DNA of 64,000 bases from Lepeophtheirus salmonis (GCF_016086655.4 NC_052138.2:2418001-2482000), one strand, 5' to 3'; positions 1 through 11,174 are shown, numbered from the stretch's first letter. The notes: a model not told the origin generated them from the letters alone. Numbers and translations: made by a program.

Positions 1-906
1 TCAAAGCTCAAAGAGCTCTCCATTCCATACAACCATTTGTCTACATTAAACTTTCAATCCGCCTTTTTTAGTCTTACAGGGCTGAAAAAACTCAATCTTT
101 CCAAATGTGAACTACAAGGGCATCATTTAAAGGACTCCCTTCCACAGTTACCCATTCTTAAAGAATTGGATGTAAGTTATAATGATTTGGGAGATGAAGC
201 TCTCAATGAAGCATTAGATCAATTTTCTTCCGTTACCGCTTTGAATATTAATAAATGTGGACTTTCCAAAGATTTTGAATTACCCTCATCTATAAGAGAC
301 AACTTAGTTAAATTGAGCATATCGGGAAACACGTTATCCAGGCATGGTATAGAAGAAATTGTTCGCTCCTTGAATCCCTCTGTTCTCCATTACCTTGATA
401 TTTCCTACTGTGGGTCATTTGAGAGTATCGAAAAACTTTTAGTTTTGCTATCCAAAGGACAATCTCAAGAATGTCCACTAGAGTATCTAGATGTTTCAGG
501 TCTAGATCTTAAGGGTACAATATGTAGCCCTAACGTGCTTGATAGATTTACTCATTTAAAGAGTTTAAAGTTATCTGGGAATATGAACATTACGATGAAC
601 TCTCTACAAAAATTATTGGAAGGGCTATATATTCATAATATTCCTCTAGAAGCACTTGAGGCAGTGGACATTTTTTCATTATTCAGTGATGAAGATCCCA
701 ATGAGCATTTGGGACTAGTCAAAATCTTCGAACGTTTAGTGTCCAATAAAAGTTTAAAATGTTTAAAATTACATATGGAGGAAGAAGATTACTTAGATTC
801 CCTCGTTCAAGATTTATCAAAAATCTGGAGGAATAACCATGGGCCCAACTCCAAGGTGGAACTGAAAAATCAAGTTCTCACACTTGAAACAATAAATAGT
901 CTATGA
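1..906 (+). CDS. Leucine-rich-repeat protein, C-terminal part (5' end outside window)
   Basis: The reading frame is open from base 1 and ends at TGA 904-906, giving 301 visible residues; no start is in the window, so this is the last exon or last part of a larger gene. The protein has repeats of the ribonuclease-inhibitor-like type, with the pattern LxxLxLSxC or LxxLDVSYNxLGDEAL. About eight repeats follow one another, ending in an acidic stretch (around visible residues 225-270) and a short tail with WRNNHG. No signal peptide or membrane segment is visible in this part, so it is probably intracellular. LRRs of this kind usually form protein-binding surfaces. A C-terminal LRR block followed by a short tail would fit tonsoku-like (TONSL) proteins, but I cannot confirm this without the missing N-terminus; other RNI-type LRR proteins fit equally. 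It runs tail-to-tail with the next gene, 125 bp away. Confidence 0.8.
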   Translation, partial: SKLKELSIPYNHLSTLNFQSAFFSLTGLKKLNLSKCELQGHHLKDSLPQLPILKELDVSYNDLGDEALNEALDQFSSVTALNINKCGLSKDFELPSSIRDNLVKLSISGNTLSRHGIEEIVRSLNPSVLHYLDISYCGSFESIEKLLVLLSKGQSQECPLEYLDVSGLDLKGTICSPNVLDRFTHLKSLKLSGNMNITMNSLQKLLEGLYIHNIPLEALEAVDIFSLFSDEDPNEHLGLVKIFERLVSNKSLKCLKLHMEEEDYLDSLVQDLSKIWRNNHGPNSKVELKNQVLTLETINSL

Positions 907-1031
907 GTTGTTATAGTTGTTGAAGACTTTTTTTTTTTATTATACGATTCCAAACCTCTGGAGATCCCTGTTTTATTCATTATTATTGTAATATATTTAA
1001 ATCAAAATACAATCTGAATTTCGAAGAAAAA

Positions 1032-1847
1032 TTAAGAGCCTTTCATCTTTTTTAATTCAGCAGCACTGATTTTTAACATTCCTCCGTCGAATTTCCCGAC
1101 TTTTGTATTTATTTTCTCTGAGCGAGTCTGCTTTTTATCAGAGGGCTGTTTGCTTGGTTTCTTTTTGGCGAATGAATTCTTTAGTAATTGTTTTTCCCGT
1201 AGCTCCTCCTTCTCTGCTTTACGGATCTTTTTGAATTCTTCATAAGGGAGACACTTGTTTTTTCGTGGCTTTGCCCCAAGTCGAATGGCGAGTGCCTCCT
1301 CTGCATCGTCCTTCTTAACCTTATCAAAACCAGAAAGGCCAAATTTAAACACATCAAAACGAGCTTCTTTCATTGTTGTTGTTCTTTGGTTTTCCTCGCT
1401 CTTAGGAAGCCGTGATCCCTCCTCTTCCTCCATTTGTACGGAATCCTTTCTTTTGTGCTTCTTTTGAGGATCCACAAAGACGTGTATCTCTGGGGGAGGA
1501 TGCGAGGAGGACTGAGTTGCAAGGGTGGAAATGATCCCTTCTTTTTTCTCATGTTTTTGACGCTAACATAAGACACAAATGAAATAATGAATACATCAGA
1601 TTTTTGCCTTTGTAATTAAGAATTGACTTACCTCTTTCCTCCGTTTTCGCTTCTCACGCCTCATCACAGTTTTTGTTTTAAGTTCCTTGAGTCCAAATAG
1701 ATCCTTCATTTCATCCAGATGTCTCTTTCCTTTCACTCTGCCATTATTATTATCCTTTGATTCACTCTTTCCATCATTTGAAGAATTTACAATTACTCCA
1801 GATTCATCATCAGAGGAGAAATAACCATCTTCATCGTCGGAAAACAT
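1032..1847 (-). CDS. C1orf131: C1orf131 homologue (DUF4602), two exons
   Basis: Two exons on the minus strand join in phase: exon 1 1847-1632 (72 codons, donor GTAAGT) and exon 2 1562-1032 (acceptor TTATGTTAG), giving 248 residues. The start ATG opens an acidic N-terminus (MFSDDEDGYFSSDDES), followed by a basic stretch. Exon 2 carries the family core: RFDVFKFGLSGF, then the LGAKPRK motif, then a Lys/Glu-rich coiled region, and near the end VGKFDGGMLKISAAELKK, which matches the conserved C-terminus of human C1orf131. That protein is a nucleolar component of the small-subunit processome, so a role in early 18S rRNA processing is the likely function (family knowledge). The charged, low-complexity composition is normal for the family. 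A polyadenylation signal AATAAA lies at about 973-978 on the minus strand. A perfect CRE-like TGACGTCA lies 83 bp upstream of the ATG. Confidence 0.88.
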
Positions 1848-1929
1848 ATTCTCAACAATATATTTATTATCAATTCACATGGGTCAGATATTTATTTATA
1901 TTATTACTTTGTTTGTTTTTATTGAGTGT

Positions 1930-1937
1930 TGACGTCA
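1930..1937. promoter_or_regulatory. CRE-like palindrome TGACGTCA
   Basis: A perfect 8-bp CREB/ATF-type site lies 83 bp upstream of the C1orf131-homologue start codon. The match is exact, but its use as a promoter element is inference. Further ACGTCA sites occur at 62.6 kb and in the P-element ends. Confidence 0.4.
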
Positions 1938-3200
1938 CAGCTAGCGACTTATTTCAAAAACAAGGGCATTTCTATGCTATGGACTGCCCTAAAAGGGGAT
2001 GAAACGAACTCTAAAATATAGTTATGTTTTTTATTGCTCTACTTATTTTCAGTTGTGTAAAAGAATATAAAGGGCCCATACATTTATGACGTCCGGGAAA
2101 AAGTACAATTTTTGATCCCCCCCTACCCCCTGTCTGTGTTTGTTCACAACTTAATACACCCCTCCGCTTGGACATCCTTAAATTCTTAGATCCCCTCCTG
2201 TATGTATTTGTAAATAAAATTAGTAGACAATAACTAAGTCTACTGCATTAATGCCATATTTAATTAAAAATGGGACAACATTATTGGAAAGATTTCACTA
2301 GTCTTTTTCGATGTGATGTCCAAGTACTTGGTCATTCAACTCAATGATAGCATCAAACAAGAGAATGTCTACCGAAAGTAAGGCTTCCCATATAATTCAA
2401 TATAAACTTGTTGACATGGATTTCCATTCTAATAATGACTGTACAGCTTCATACTATTTTTATTCTTAAATCCTCAGCTATTCCTGAACTTTTATCCCTA
2501 TTAAAAAATAGTTACTAATAAAATTGATGTTCATTGATGATATTTACCTGAAATTCATTCACATTGTATCAGCCATACGGAGTCTGCAGTCCATGCATAG
2601 AGACACACTTGTTTAAAACTTATTTTGATAATATAATTGGTACGGCTAGCTACTTTTACGGGTCATTTTTATAAGCATACTATCTTTTTTCTGTGGAGTA
2701 TCTTGGTTGGGCAAATTTTACTACAATAACCATGTTTTATCACATTTTTGGAAATGTTGATGGGAGTAGTATAGCACGGCATTGGTACACGCTTGCTTTT
2801 TATAGGTTGAATTTTATCACATTATGCTACTATCCACCTTAAAATTTATATACAATCTTAACCAATTAAATGTGCATATTTGAACTTTTGACTAAAATAA
2901 TGTTTTTATTCAATTTTTACTCATGTTGTCATTCTAATACAATATAGTATATACATTATTAGAGTTTATTTAGATATTTATGAGACATTTTCAATATAAA
3001 TATTATACTACTCCATCTTGGTTGATTTAGAAAGGTCATTTAAGCTTGGTACATTAAAATCTTAACAAATTTAAGTACAATACATTGAAAACAATATTTA
3101 ATACAAATTACAATAGTACTTTAACTTTTGATTAGTTAAACAGTATATTTGATGTTCAGAGTATAACTGCATTGTTATTTTGAATTTATTTATTCATTAT
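1938..3200. other. Intergenic, no gene seen
   Basis: AT-rich DNA between two minus-strand genes. No convincing coding sequence, RNA gene or repeat shared with the rest of the window was recognised. The part just left of 3200 is the 3' flank of TMEM222 and has overlapping AATAAA signals right after its stop codon. Confidence 0.5.
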
Positions 3201-3827
3201 CTAAACTGAGTAAAATATTGCCGCTATAATAATGGACCAAACGACGAGGGGCATCAAATACGTTTTGAAAAAACCTCGGCATCTATTTATTTATGAAGAA
3301 AGAAAATAAATGGAATATACTCCAATATTATTTGTATAATATGTTATTACCCAACAAATGAGCCTCTTAACATAAGATTCCAACAGACGTATACCATGTT
3401 CCAAGAGGTGGATCCCTTATAACCCATTGTATTCAAGGCATATGCCACATGACTATGACAGTTATCACAAATTATTTTATGTATTCTATGCGAGTAGACA
3501 TCCGAAGCCTCGAGCACAGCGGCATCCCAAGCAGAAGCTCCTCCAATAATGGATTGAGAGTCAAGTTGCCAGTATTTTGTGGGATTACCAAAGGCCATAT
3601 CATCTTCGGAAACATAGTAGGGTCCAGCAAAATCCCGAATAACACCAGAGGAAGTGGCAATCCCCGTGTGGCCAATGAAAGGAATGAGCCAACTAAAATA
3701 ATAAAGTACGATATTTGAAGTTTTTAGTATGAATAATAGTACAGTACGATAGCAATGGGATTGGAGTCCAAACCACACAAAATGGATATCGGTGGTGATG
3801 AAAGTCGAGCTTCTCCAGATCCGTCAT
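3201..3827 (-). CDS. TMEM222: Transmembrane protein 222, three exons
   Basis: Three minus-strand exons give a continuous 167-residue protein: exon 1 3827-3748, exon 2 3692-3351 and exon 3 3282-3201. Splice sites are GTACTG/TTTTAG and GTAATA/AAATAG, and all phases agree. The joins restore the family motifs RYPFCVVWTPIPLLSW and PFIGHTGIATSSG. Next come the strongly conserved IRDFAGPYYVSEDDMAFG block, the tryptophan-rich KYWQLD, and the cysteine motif CDNCHSHVAYALN. The C-terminus (exon 3) is a hydrophobic helix, FKTYLMPLVVWSIIIA. Family members are about 200 residues with a DUF778 domain and C-terminal membrane helices; their biochemical role is not well defined, and human TMEM222 mutations cause a neurodevelopmental disorder (known). 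The start ATG was chosen because it is the first one upstream of the conserved block. Overlapping AATAAA signals follow the stop directly. Confidence 0.93.
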
Positions 3828-5021
3828 CTTTTCCTCCTTATCAAGTGGAACGCGACTATAAGCTATAATAATATTAATGTTGCTTATTATTGGAATAGTT
3901 AGTTGTTTGGCAAATCGCAACTGGGTCAAAAGTTAAAATTAAAAATGACTCAGTTTCATTTATTTGTATATTCAATGCATATAAATAAGATTCTTACAGG
4001 TCATTTAAACAATTAGATAGACTTTAGGTCCAACACATTGAGAAGTAATACGGATTTAAAAACCTAGATAAATTAATAAATAATAGTTATTGTCAACAGC
4101 GTTGAGGACGAAATACTCTAGAAATACTTGGAGGGGCGGGGAAGTAAACATAAATAAACGGACAGTTGGCAGCTCAGTGCTCACTTACGCACTGTAAAAA
4201 GGCCGCAATAGGACAATTTCTGAATTTATTGGAGGGGGGGGATCAATTGAATTTTTCTATTTAATATCATATATTATTAGCTACCTCGATGGGAGCATTG
4301 GATATGACTTCTATAATTGACAGCAAAGAATAAAAAATTATCAACAATTCCTTTAAAAGCTGGATCCAGAAGCTGCAACTTGCAAGTGATGGACGGCGCT
4401 GGATGTAATATAATATTTATTGCCTTTGTTCAGCAGCTAGTAGTACTAACGAAAAAGCTATGAAACAAAGTAGCAAAACGAAGACCACGTGATTAATATG
4501 TGCACAAGGGTAACGGTCGTCGTGGTGACGCTTTTTTTGTCCGCTAGGGTATACATGAATATTACTCCATAACTAACTAGGTAGCCTCTATGAACTTACC
4601 CTTTTATCCAAATGTACAAGGTAAGTTCTGGAGGGGGAAGATAAAGTTGCATATGATAAAATGAAAAATAATAACGTGACGTAATCTGTTGTATGATAAA
4701 AAGTGACATCTGACGTTGGTAAAAGATATATCCCCTATAGTTAACAGTCTCGTTGCCCATAATTATTTTAAAGCATATTTCTACTAACTACAAGTTGAAA
4801 AATGACGTTGAATGACTCATGACATCATTTCCAAACAGAAAAAGTGCGCTTCAAATTGATTTCTTCTTGATGGAATAACTTAAGTTCTTTGCTAGCTCGA
4901 ACTACACTAAGGTTAAGAACTTATACAAGATTACTGATCACTTGAAAGAAAAGTTGTTCCAAGGAGTATTCGCAAGGAAAGAGCCCCATTATAATAAGCT
5001 GTATAAAACGTACATAAGACA
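3828..5021. other. Divergent intergenic region between TMEM222 and CLCC1-like
   Basis: The two genes point away from each other, so this 1.2-kb stretch should hold both promoters. No protein gene is visible. A good splice-donor consensus (AAG|GTAAGT) at 4618-4626 could end a 5' untranslated exon of the plus-strand gene, but nothing else supports that. TATAAAA at 5002-5008 lies only 14 bp before the CLCC1 ATG, too close to serve as its TATA box. Confidence 0.4.
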
Positions 5022-6704
5022 ATGAAGCGTATGCTCTTTGGATTATTCTTATTGAAACTCATTACTCTACATGTTGCTGGGAATGACAACCTAGTGGAAG
5101 AATCGAAAGATGGGTGGGTTGACCCGTTTGAGATGGGATATAGTTCATCTTCTGACTTTAAATCCGAACCTATCGTGGATTCGAAGGTTAGTGGGATTTA
5201 TTATTATTGAGTTATAAGCTATTCATAATAATTTTGCTTAATTATAGGGTCAGGAATCTTCTTCTACCAACGGCGAACATGATTTGAGACTTTTAAGGAT
5301 TGTCAAATTCTTTATCAGAGCATTAAGGGACTCCATGAGGGAAGAACAGCTATCAAATGGATCAAAAATTGTTTGGAAAACTGAGATGACGTTGAATTCG
5401 TATGAATTTCAACTCCTGGACTCATTTACCGTGAGTAAATAATAATTAATAAATACCTACATGCTCAAAAGTCCATTATAATATTATTATGAATAGGATC
5501 TGTCCTATTCCTCGACATCCTTGAGAGATATTGAAGATGCTCTTTTATCTGCCTTATCATCAGCAAAGCCCCTACAAGAAATCCCTCTTCCCCCAAAGTT
5601 ACCTTACATTTCACTTCCTGTGTATGATCCAGAAGATCTCATGATCATCACTCTATTTGCACTCCTCCTCTGTCTTGGGCTTGCTTTATTTACTGGAATA
5701 ATCTCCTATGGAAAATTTTTCGTTGGATTTATTGGACTTTGTTCCATATGGAAATGGATTCATCTTCGTAAGTCCAAACAACTTGATAAAGACATACCTT
5801 GTGAAGAAGAAGGAAGTTGGATTTCTGGGTATTTATATCCCACATGCAAAAAAAGTACAAAGGATCATTTGATGAATCCGAGTTATGAAGTTGCTCCAAC
5901 ACAAGCTCTTATAGACACACTAAGTGAAATATTTTTTAGACCTCTTCCCATATTTGGAGATCACCTTGGAAAGTTCTTTAATTCACTTTGGGGGGATAAC
6001 GGTTTTTTTAGCGCAATGTTTGGATATGGATTCGTAATAATCTTTACTTTGATTTCGGTACCCTGCACCATTATAAGCCTGTTTTATTTTGGTGTTCCTA
6101 AAGAAAGAAAGATGAGTCTGACCGTCCTAATGGTGATAGAGTCGATAACAATAAGCTGAAGAGTTTGGAGGATCAAGTCCAAAAACTAACATCCACGATT
6201 TGTACTCTTCGCGAAGTTCATTTACAATCAATGGAGTATAACATGAATCGTAGAATGGAAGAAATAAAGATGTCCAGAGATACCCCAAGAAATGCATCAC
6301 TTGCAATAAAACACAATGCTCCTATTCTTGAGGATAATCCCCCTTATAAAAAGCTGAAGGGTCAATACTATTCAGCCTATGAGGCGTCCCCAAGTTCTCT
6401 GAATGAGGAGTTGACCAAAAAGGAGGAAAAGGATGATGACCCAACAGTTGATGGAAGTAAAAGTGCGGCTCGGGTTGAAGGTAATGAAGATAAAATAACT
6501 ACTTTATCTAGCAATCTCATACTCTCACCCCCAACCCATTTCAAAAATTCGAAGGATGATGAAGCCACTGCTAAGAAAGAAGATAAGGTCAAGGAGGAAG
6601 AAGTACAAGATATTGACGATGATGATGAGGATTTTGAGGTCATTTCGAAGAGTACTCCTCCTCCAGAAACGGAAGACGAAGAAATTAAGCAAGGACATGA
6701 TTAA
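5022..6704 (+). CDS. CLCC1: CLCC1-like ER chloride channel, three exons with one frame break
   Basis: Exons are 5022-5186, 5248-5430 and 5497-6704, all with GT-AG borders and phase 0. The N-terminus is a clear signal peptide (MKRMLFGLFLLKLITLHVAG), followed by a lumenal acidic region. Exon 3 carries hydrophobic segments around 5635-5755 and 6000-6090, and the family-type stretch PLPPKLPYISLPVYDPEDL. The C-terminal third is charged, coiled-coil-prone and very acidic, ending in a DDDDEDFEVIS stretch. CLCC1 (MCLC) proteins are intracellular chloride channels of the ER, about 550 residues; this model gives about 518. The frame breaks near 6100-6111 (AAAGAAAGAAAGATG): membrane part and acidic tail are in different frames, and one extra base would join them. 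The tail keeps coding character for about 200 residues, so an assembly or sequencing indel is more likely than a dead gene. Confidence 0.82.
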
Positions 6705-6854
6705 TTTAGAAAACTTAATGTATTATCAATATTTATTTATAATATAATTATTATATTTATGTGTTAACATATTGCTGCAGTAGGTAAGAATGGAAAAAAA
6801 ATATTGGACAATCCGTGTGTGAGTGTGTATTATATAGCTTTAATTTGTTCATCT

Positions 6855-6964
6855 TCATACGATGTCCATGGCTCCGATTTCATGAGGACTCTCATTTTTT
6901 CCTTGTGTTCCAGGTAGCTCCTTGAAAAGATACATCGTCAAAAGCCAGCAAGTTGTATCAAAAA
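6855..6964 (-). CDS. Possible terminal exon of an unknown membrane protein
   Basis: On the minus strand an acceptor (TTTATTCCTAG) at 6965 is followed by 36 coding codons and TGA 6857-6855. The peptide starts FDTTCWLLTMYLFKELPG and ends HEIGAMDIV, that is, a membrane-like stretch followed by a polar tail. It reads like the last exon of a small membrane protein, tail-to-tail with the CLCC1-like gene. I could not find its upstream exons with confidence and do not recognise the protein. It may be chance. Confidence 0.28.
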
Positions 6965-7977
6965 CTAGGAATAAATAAATTAATCACATTATTTTGACAT
7001 CAGCACACTCTCATTTCCTGCAATATCAGTTCTCTTTTTGACATTAATTATTATTATTATAATTCATTTGATTAATATTAGTACTAGTATTATAATTATA
7101 CATTCTGAAATTGTGATAAAATGAATAGGAATTGGGTTTTCAAACTTTATTTGTGTGTAAAATTGTATATTAGATTAACCCAAAATTTTATATTCCTTCA
7201 TATATAAAAATATACATATGTTTAATTTGAAATATAGGTACACAGAGGTACATTTATGTTCGATATTCTTATTTCAATACATTCTTGTTTCTTTGATATC
7301 CAAGGACTTTTTAAAATAACTTAATCAATCAAGACAAAAACCCTCATGGATCTCACAAGATAAAAAGAAAACAATTGCTGTTTCTCATATACATATATGG
7401 CGCTGTTAAAATTCTTCTGAGAATACGTTAGTTTTTTAGTAAAAACCTGCAGACTGTCACACCACCTTGCAAATAATATATATTTATTAATTTTCTCATC
7501 CTCTATTGTATGTATGTATTTAAAATTTCAAGGGACCTCTGCATGAAATAACATTAAAAATGAAAAAGAAAATACAATTGTTATGTATATTTAGACGGGA
7601 CAGTAATGAACAGATCATAATACGAACTAATAAGTAGCTTAAAAAATTATATAACACTTTGAAAAACACAGTTTCCATGCACAGAGAAAACATTTGAAAA
7701 TCAACTTATTCGACAAAAAAATCCATTGTTTGAATTTGGATTTGAAGAGGCCCAAGTTATCAAACGAGAAAAGGTCATTTTCTGAGGCACTCCAGATACA
7801 GATAAGGGGCACCTCAGTGTGGTGTGGCACTTAATTAAGTCTTAACCATGGCAGAGTAAAATAAAACAACAGCTGACTAAGAAAAGATAAATCAATAGTG
7901 ATGTAAATCCTGTGTATTTTTTAACTGCCCGCTTTTTTGGAATTGGTTGGTAATCTGAAGGATATATTTTTTTTTCG
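6965..7977. other. AT-rich stretch without a recognised gene
   Basis: No supported gene. Short minus-strand open frames near 7640-7830 have no recognisable family and no splice context that I trust. Confidence 0.4.
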
Positions 7978-8253
7978 TCAGCTGTACTCATTATTATGTA
8001 ACTTCTGAGTAGTGAACATCCCTTCCCAAATAGATTTAATTAAATTCAAAACTTGATTGAACATTCGTGTGTGCTCATAAACGACGGGAGAGTAACCTTG
8101 AGGATTTGTAACTGAATTATAATTGTAAGTCCTTGAATGACTCGGTGTAGAATTGAGGGGTTCGCTATCGTAGTAATTATTACCAATGTACTTGTTTATT
8201 TCCTTCTTTCCCCCTCCTTCTTTCTCATAGCTGATTCTGGCTGGTGGATTCAT
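7978..8253 (-). repeat. Dispersed repeat carrying an intact 91-codon open frame
   Basis: On the minus strand there is an open frame of 91 residues, starting MNPPARISYEKEGGGKKE and ending FTTQKLHNNEYS. It is polar and Tyr/Asn/Ser-rich, with no membrane segment. The DNA is clearly homologous to 22080-22460 (+) and to about 60290-60520 (-), and a short piece recurs at about 38401-38430. The other copies carry stops and frameshifts. Shared parts encode YNYNSVTNPQGYSP and YEHTRMFNQVLNLIKSIW. This is either an ancient repeat or a small gene with degenerate copies; this copy is the only intact one here. Function unknown. Confidence 0.55.
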
Positions 8254-8858
8254 ATGGTGATTTTTGGATTCTTTTATTTTGTTGCATGCACAAAATAAAC
8301 AGGCTTTTCATCCTTGGACATCAAAGACTTGTGATGATTCATGATTCTATATCCAAATTGTCCAAAAACTATCAAAAGATAGATTGGGTGGATTATGTCC
8401 CGGATTGGGGGAGGGAGGGTTGTCCCAGAATTGACTCAAATAAATATATTGGTGTCATACTCCCTTAAAATACTTTCAGTAATCTCTTCAATTGGAATGG
8501 GGGAGGGGGTTGTATTTTAGTGTTTGGTTCATAACTCTTCAGTTTCAAATATTAAATATATTTTTTAAATACTAAAGTATAGCCCATATTATGGCCCATT
8601 AAATTGTATAAGTTTCATCATCTTTATATTATGGGTTGTGTGTGTTTTGAGGCAATATATGCTTAAAAAAATCAACCATATTAACCTTGATTCAAAATAT
8701 AACATTAGTTTTCCCCAGAGAAAACTGTCACAGATTCTTAAGAAAAAAACCATTAATTTTTTGGTATTTTTAAGATTCAACTTATCTCAAATTGATATGG
8801 AGCATGGAATATAAGAAGGGGGGGGGGGATTTTAAATCCAGAAAAGTTAAAGATACAT
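8254..8858. other. No gene seen
   Basis: AT-rich sequence with a G-run at 8820-8828; nothing recognisable. Confidence 0.4.
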
Positions 8859-9122
8859 AATAGGTCCATTTTTGGTGAAGCAACGGAGCAATAGAGCTAT
8901 GCCTCATTGCCCTATGGACCTTTCCTTATTGTCTGTATAGTTTTTCGTGGATTTTGTGGAGCATGATTTCATAGTTTTACTTGGCCCCTTTCCCAGATAA
9001 TTCAGCAAAAATAGACCGAAAGACTCCATGGAAAAGTATACCGGCCATTGGGAAGAGTCCATGGGACAATGAGGCATAGTTCTACCTACTTTGTCCGTTG
9101 CTCTACCAAAACTCGACCTATT
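8859..9122. mobile_element. MITE with terminal inverted repeats of about 65 bp
   Basis: The left end starts AATAGGTCCATTTTTGGT and includes GCAACGGA and TATGCCTCATTG. The right end, reverse-complemented, starts AATAGGTCGAGTTTTGGT and includes the same blocks in the same order. The inner 130 bp has no coding capacity. This is a 264-bp non-autonomous element; its superfamily is not identified. Confidence 0.72.
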
Positions 9123-9194
9123 GTAAATTACAAATTATTTCCCTAAATTAATTCAGCTATTCACAAATATTTTGCTCTAACATGTAGGGGTCCA

Positions 9195-9660
9195 TAGTGA
9201 AGTCAATCACTCAAACCAACTCCCTCCAGCTTCAACCACAACCTCCAATTAGGCCCAGAACCTGGTATAGTCCAAGATGAGGAACTAATTCCTTTCTAGT
9301 TGAGTACTACCTCGAGAATGGAAGCGCCCAAGGAGTCGACAGTGTTATGTGCACGCTAATTAGACTCTCTCTCCAAAACGCACCACACATCCAAGAGGTT
9401 CATATTCAGCGAGCTAGAAGACCACATATATTTTACCCCTTTGCTTCAGGAAGTTCAGGAAGTCTTTTTTTTTTGCTCTCAGAACGATCATGAGTCTTCT
9501 TTGAAGATATTACCTACCCATCAGAATCCTTGAAAGCCTTGGTAACATCGTAAACAGTTGATTTTGGCAGCTTCGTATACTCAATAATCTCCTTGGGCGT
9601 GCACCGGGCACGGAAGTACACAATAATGGCCGCACAGTGTTCGTATTCGGAGGACCTCCC
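9195..9660 (-). mobile_element. Mariner-type transposon remnant, internally deleted
   Basis: Read on the minus strand, 9660-9530 encodes an N-terminal helix-turn-helix (SEYEHCAAIIVYFRA, then STVYDVTKAF). The following sequence jumps to the transposase C-terminal region (DVWCVLERESN, then AHNTVDSL). The catalytic middle is gone and stops interrupt the rest. The C-terminal part is homologous to 37600-37815 in the opposite orientation. Confidence 0.7.
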
Positions 9661-9679
9661 AAGGATTTTGTATTTTTAC

Positions 9680-10100
9680 CAAGGTTTTGCTTTTATCGTT
9701 CTAGCGGTTTCGATTCTTGAACCGCTAGACCCAGAATCGACAAAGTCGGATCGAGACCGGAAAAGAGACCGCAATATATCACTTATCGGTCTCGGTTCTT
9801 GTGATTCTGTTCCTATATAGAATATATGAAGAAAATACAATATATACTATTAAAAATTAATTAGTTTTAATCACTAAGTCATTTTTGTGAGGTTTTTTTT
9901 GTGCAATTGCCGTGTTTTCCAAAGAATTTTTTACGTCGTCAAAGTGATAGAGTTGTATCTGAGTTCCAAATAGCTTAAGGCTTCTTATGGATCTGGAAAA
10001 GGGGTTTTAGGCACCAGACGGTGTAAGTAAAAGAGGGAAGAAGTGGGGTAGATTATGGATCCAGGTCCAATTGACAGGCCCCTATAATATGATAACTATA
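9680..10100 (+). repeat. Dispersed repeat R1, copy 1, with hairpin end
   Basis: Homologous over about 350 bp to 29100-29445 in reverse. It begins at a hairpin, CTAGCGGTT...AACCGCTAG with a roughly 10-nt loop, and includes the shared block GGCTTCTTATGGATCTGGAA. No coding capacity was found, and the element class is unknown. Confidence 0.6.
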
Positions 10101-11174
10101 ATATTTCTTAAGCCAGGGTTTCCCAAATTTTACCATGGCTAAGACCCCCCTACATTAAGCTGATGCCCCCTTCATACTAAACATGTATACTATGAATGTG
10201 TAGACTAAAAGCAATCCTCAATTCTCCATTTTACTACACCCCCACCCTAACTCCTCACGCCCCCCACTTTCAAAACCATTGTCTTAAGCAACCTTAGTTT
10301 TCGGGGCCATTGCTGGAACTTGGGGCACTCTGGGTATAAGATAGCTGCAGCCTTGCTTGTATTCGTGTGCCCGAATTTTCTAGCAACGCCCCTTGTTTTA
10401 TGTGCCTTCTACCATACTAGGCGGTATAAACATGATAAAGACAACCCTTATAAACATGGGTTTTAAATTGCACTATCTCTATCTTTAACAAAAATAATTG
10501 CTCAAATCTGGCCATTTTCAGTACTTATTGCTTAGATTTAATTAAAAAAATGACTGTTTACCATTGGTATCAAGTCGTATTCAAGTCAGGTTTTAAGTTT
10601 TTTTAATTCTTAAAGCCATTTAATATAAGTTTCATCATGATTTATTGGAAATTTGTCCGTTTTATATTGTCAAAATGGTGTCTCCTTCAATTATGATGGA
10701 ATTTAGGACTATGTAAAGATACTTTTTACTCCATTTTGAGAAAAATCCTTCCTCCATGCTTTTGTGTCGACAGGCCATGTATATTATAGTCGTAAGCCAT
10801 CATAATTATTTGTAGTTTTCTAAAATCTTACGGATTAAAAAATAACTGGTCATAGCATTTGTTCCATTTTTAGCAATTTTATTATTGGTTTGAATTTGGG
10901 AATACATTACTCATTGATACCAACTGAAGAACGAATACAAAAAAATCATAAATGGAAAAGCAAATATTAAAGCAAACAACAAAAAGGAAGGAAATTCTAC
11001 GATATTTTACTAGGGTACAAAGCAAAGATTTTTATGGGCTTTTAAAAAGAAGATGGATTGTTCATTTTATATTATTTACTAGGTAATTTCCAACAAAGGT
11101 TACTTATAGTCTACAAAAAAAGCGATGAGCACCGTTAAAGAAGTTCAAACATCTCCATTACACGTAATCCTATA
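10101..11174. other. No gene; possible hAT end
   Basis: A sequence CAGGGTTTCCCAAA near 10115 resembles the terminal repeats of hAT elements, but no transposase or second end was found. The rest is featureless AT-rich DNA. Confidence 0.3.

Noticed and set aside
1879..1935. Small secreted peptide MGQIFIYIITLFVFIEC upstream of C1orf131
   Set aside because: Only 17 codons, no downstream exon found; it lies in the promoter of the minus-strand gene.
5521..6159. A separate protein starting at TTG 5521
   Set aside because: The preceding exon sequence from 5497 is in frame after an acceptor, so 5521 is inside exon 3 of the CLCC1-like gene.
6377..6643. Ser-rich 88-codon minus-strand frame
   Set aside because: It is the antisense of the acidic CLCC1 tail; Ser-rich translation is the expected shadow of Asp/Glu/Lys codons.
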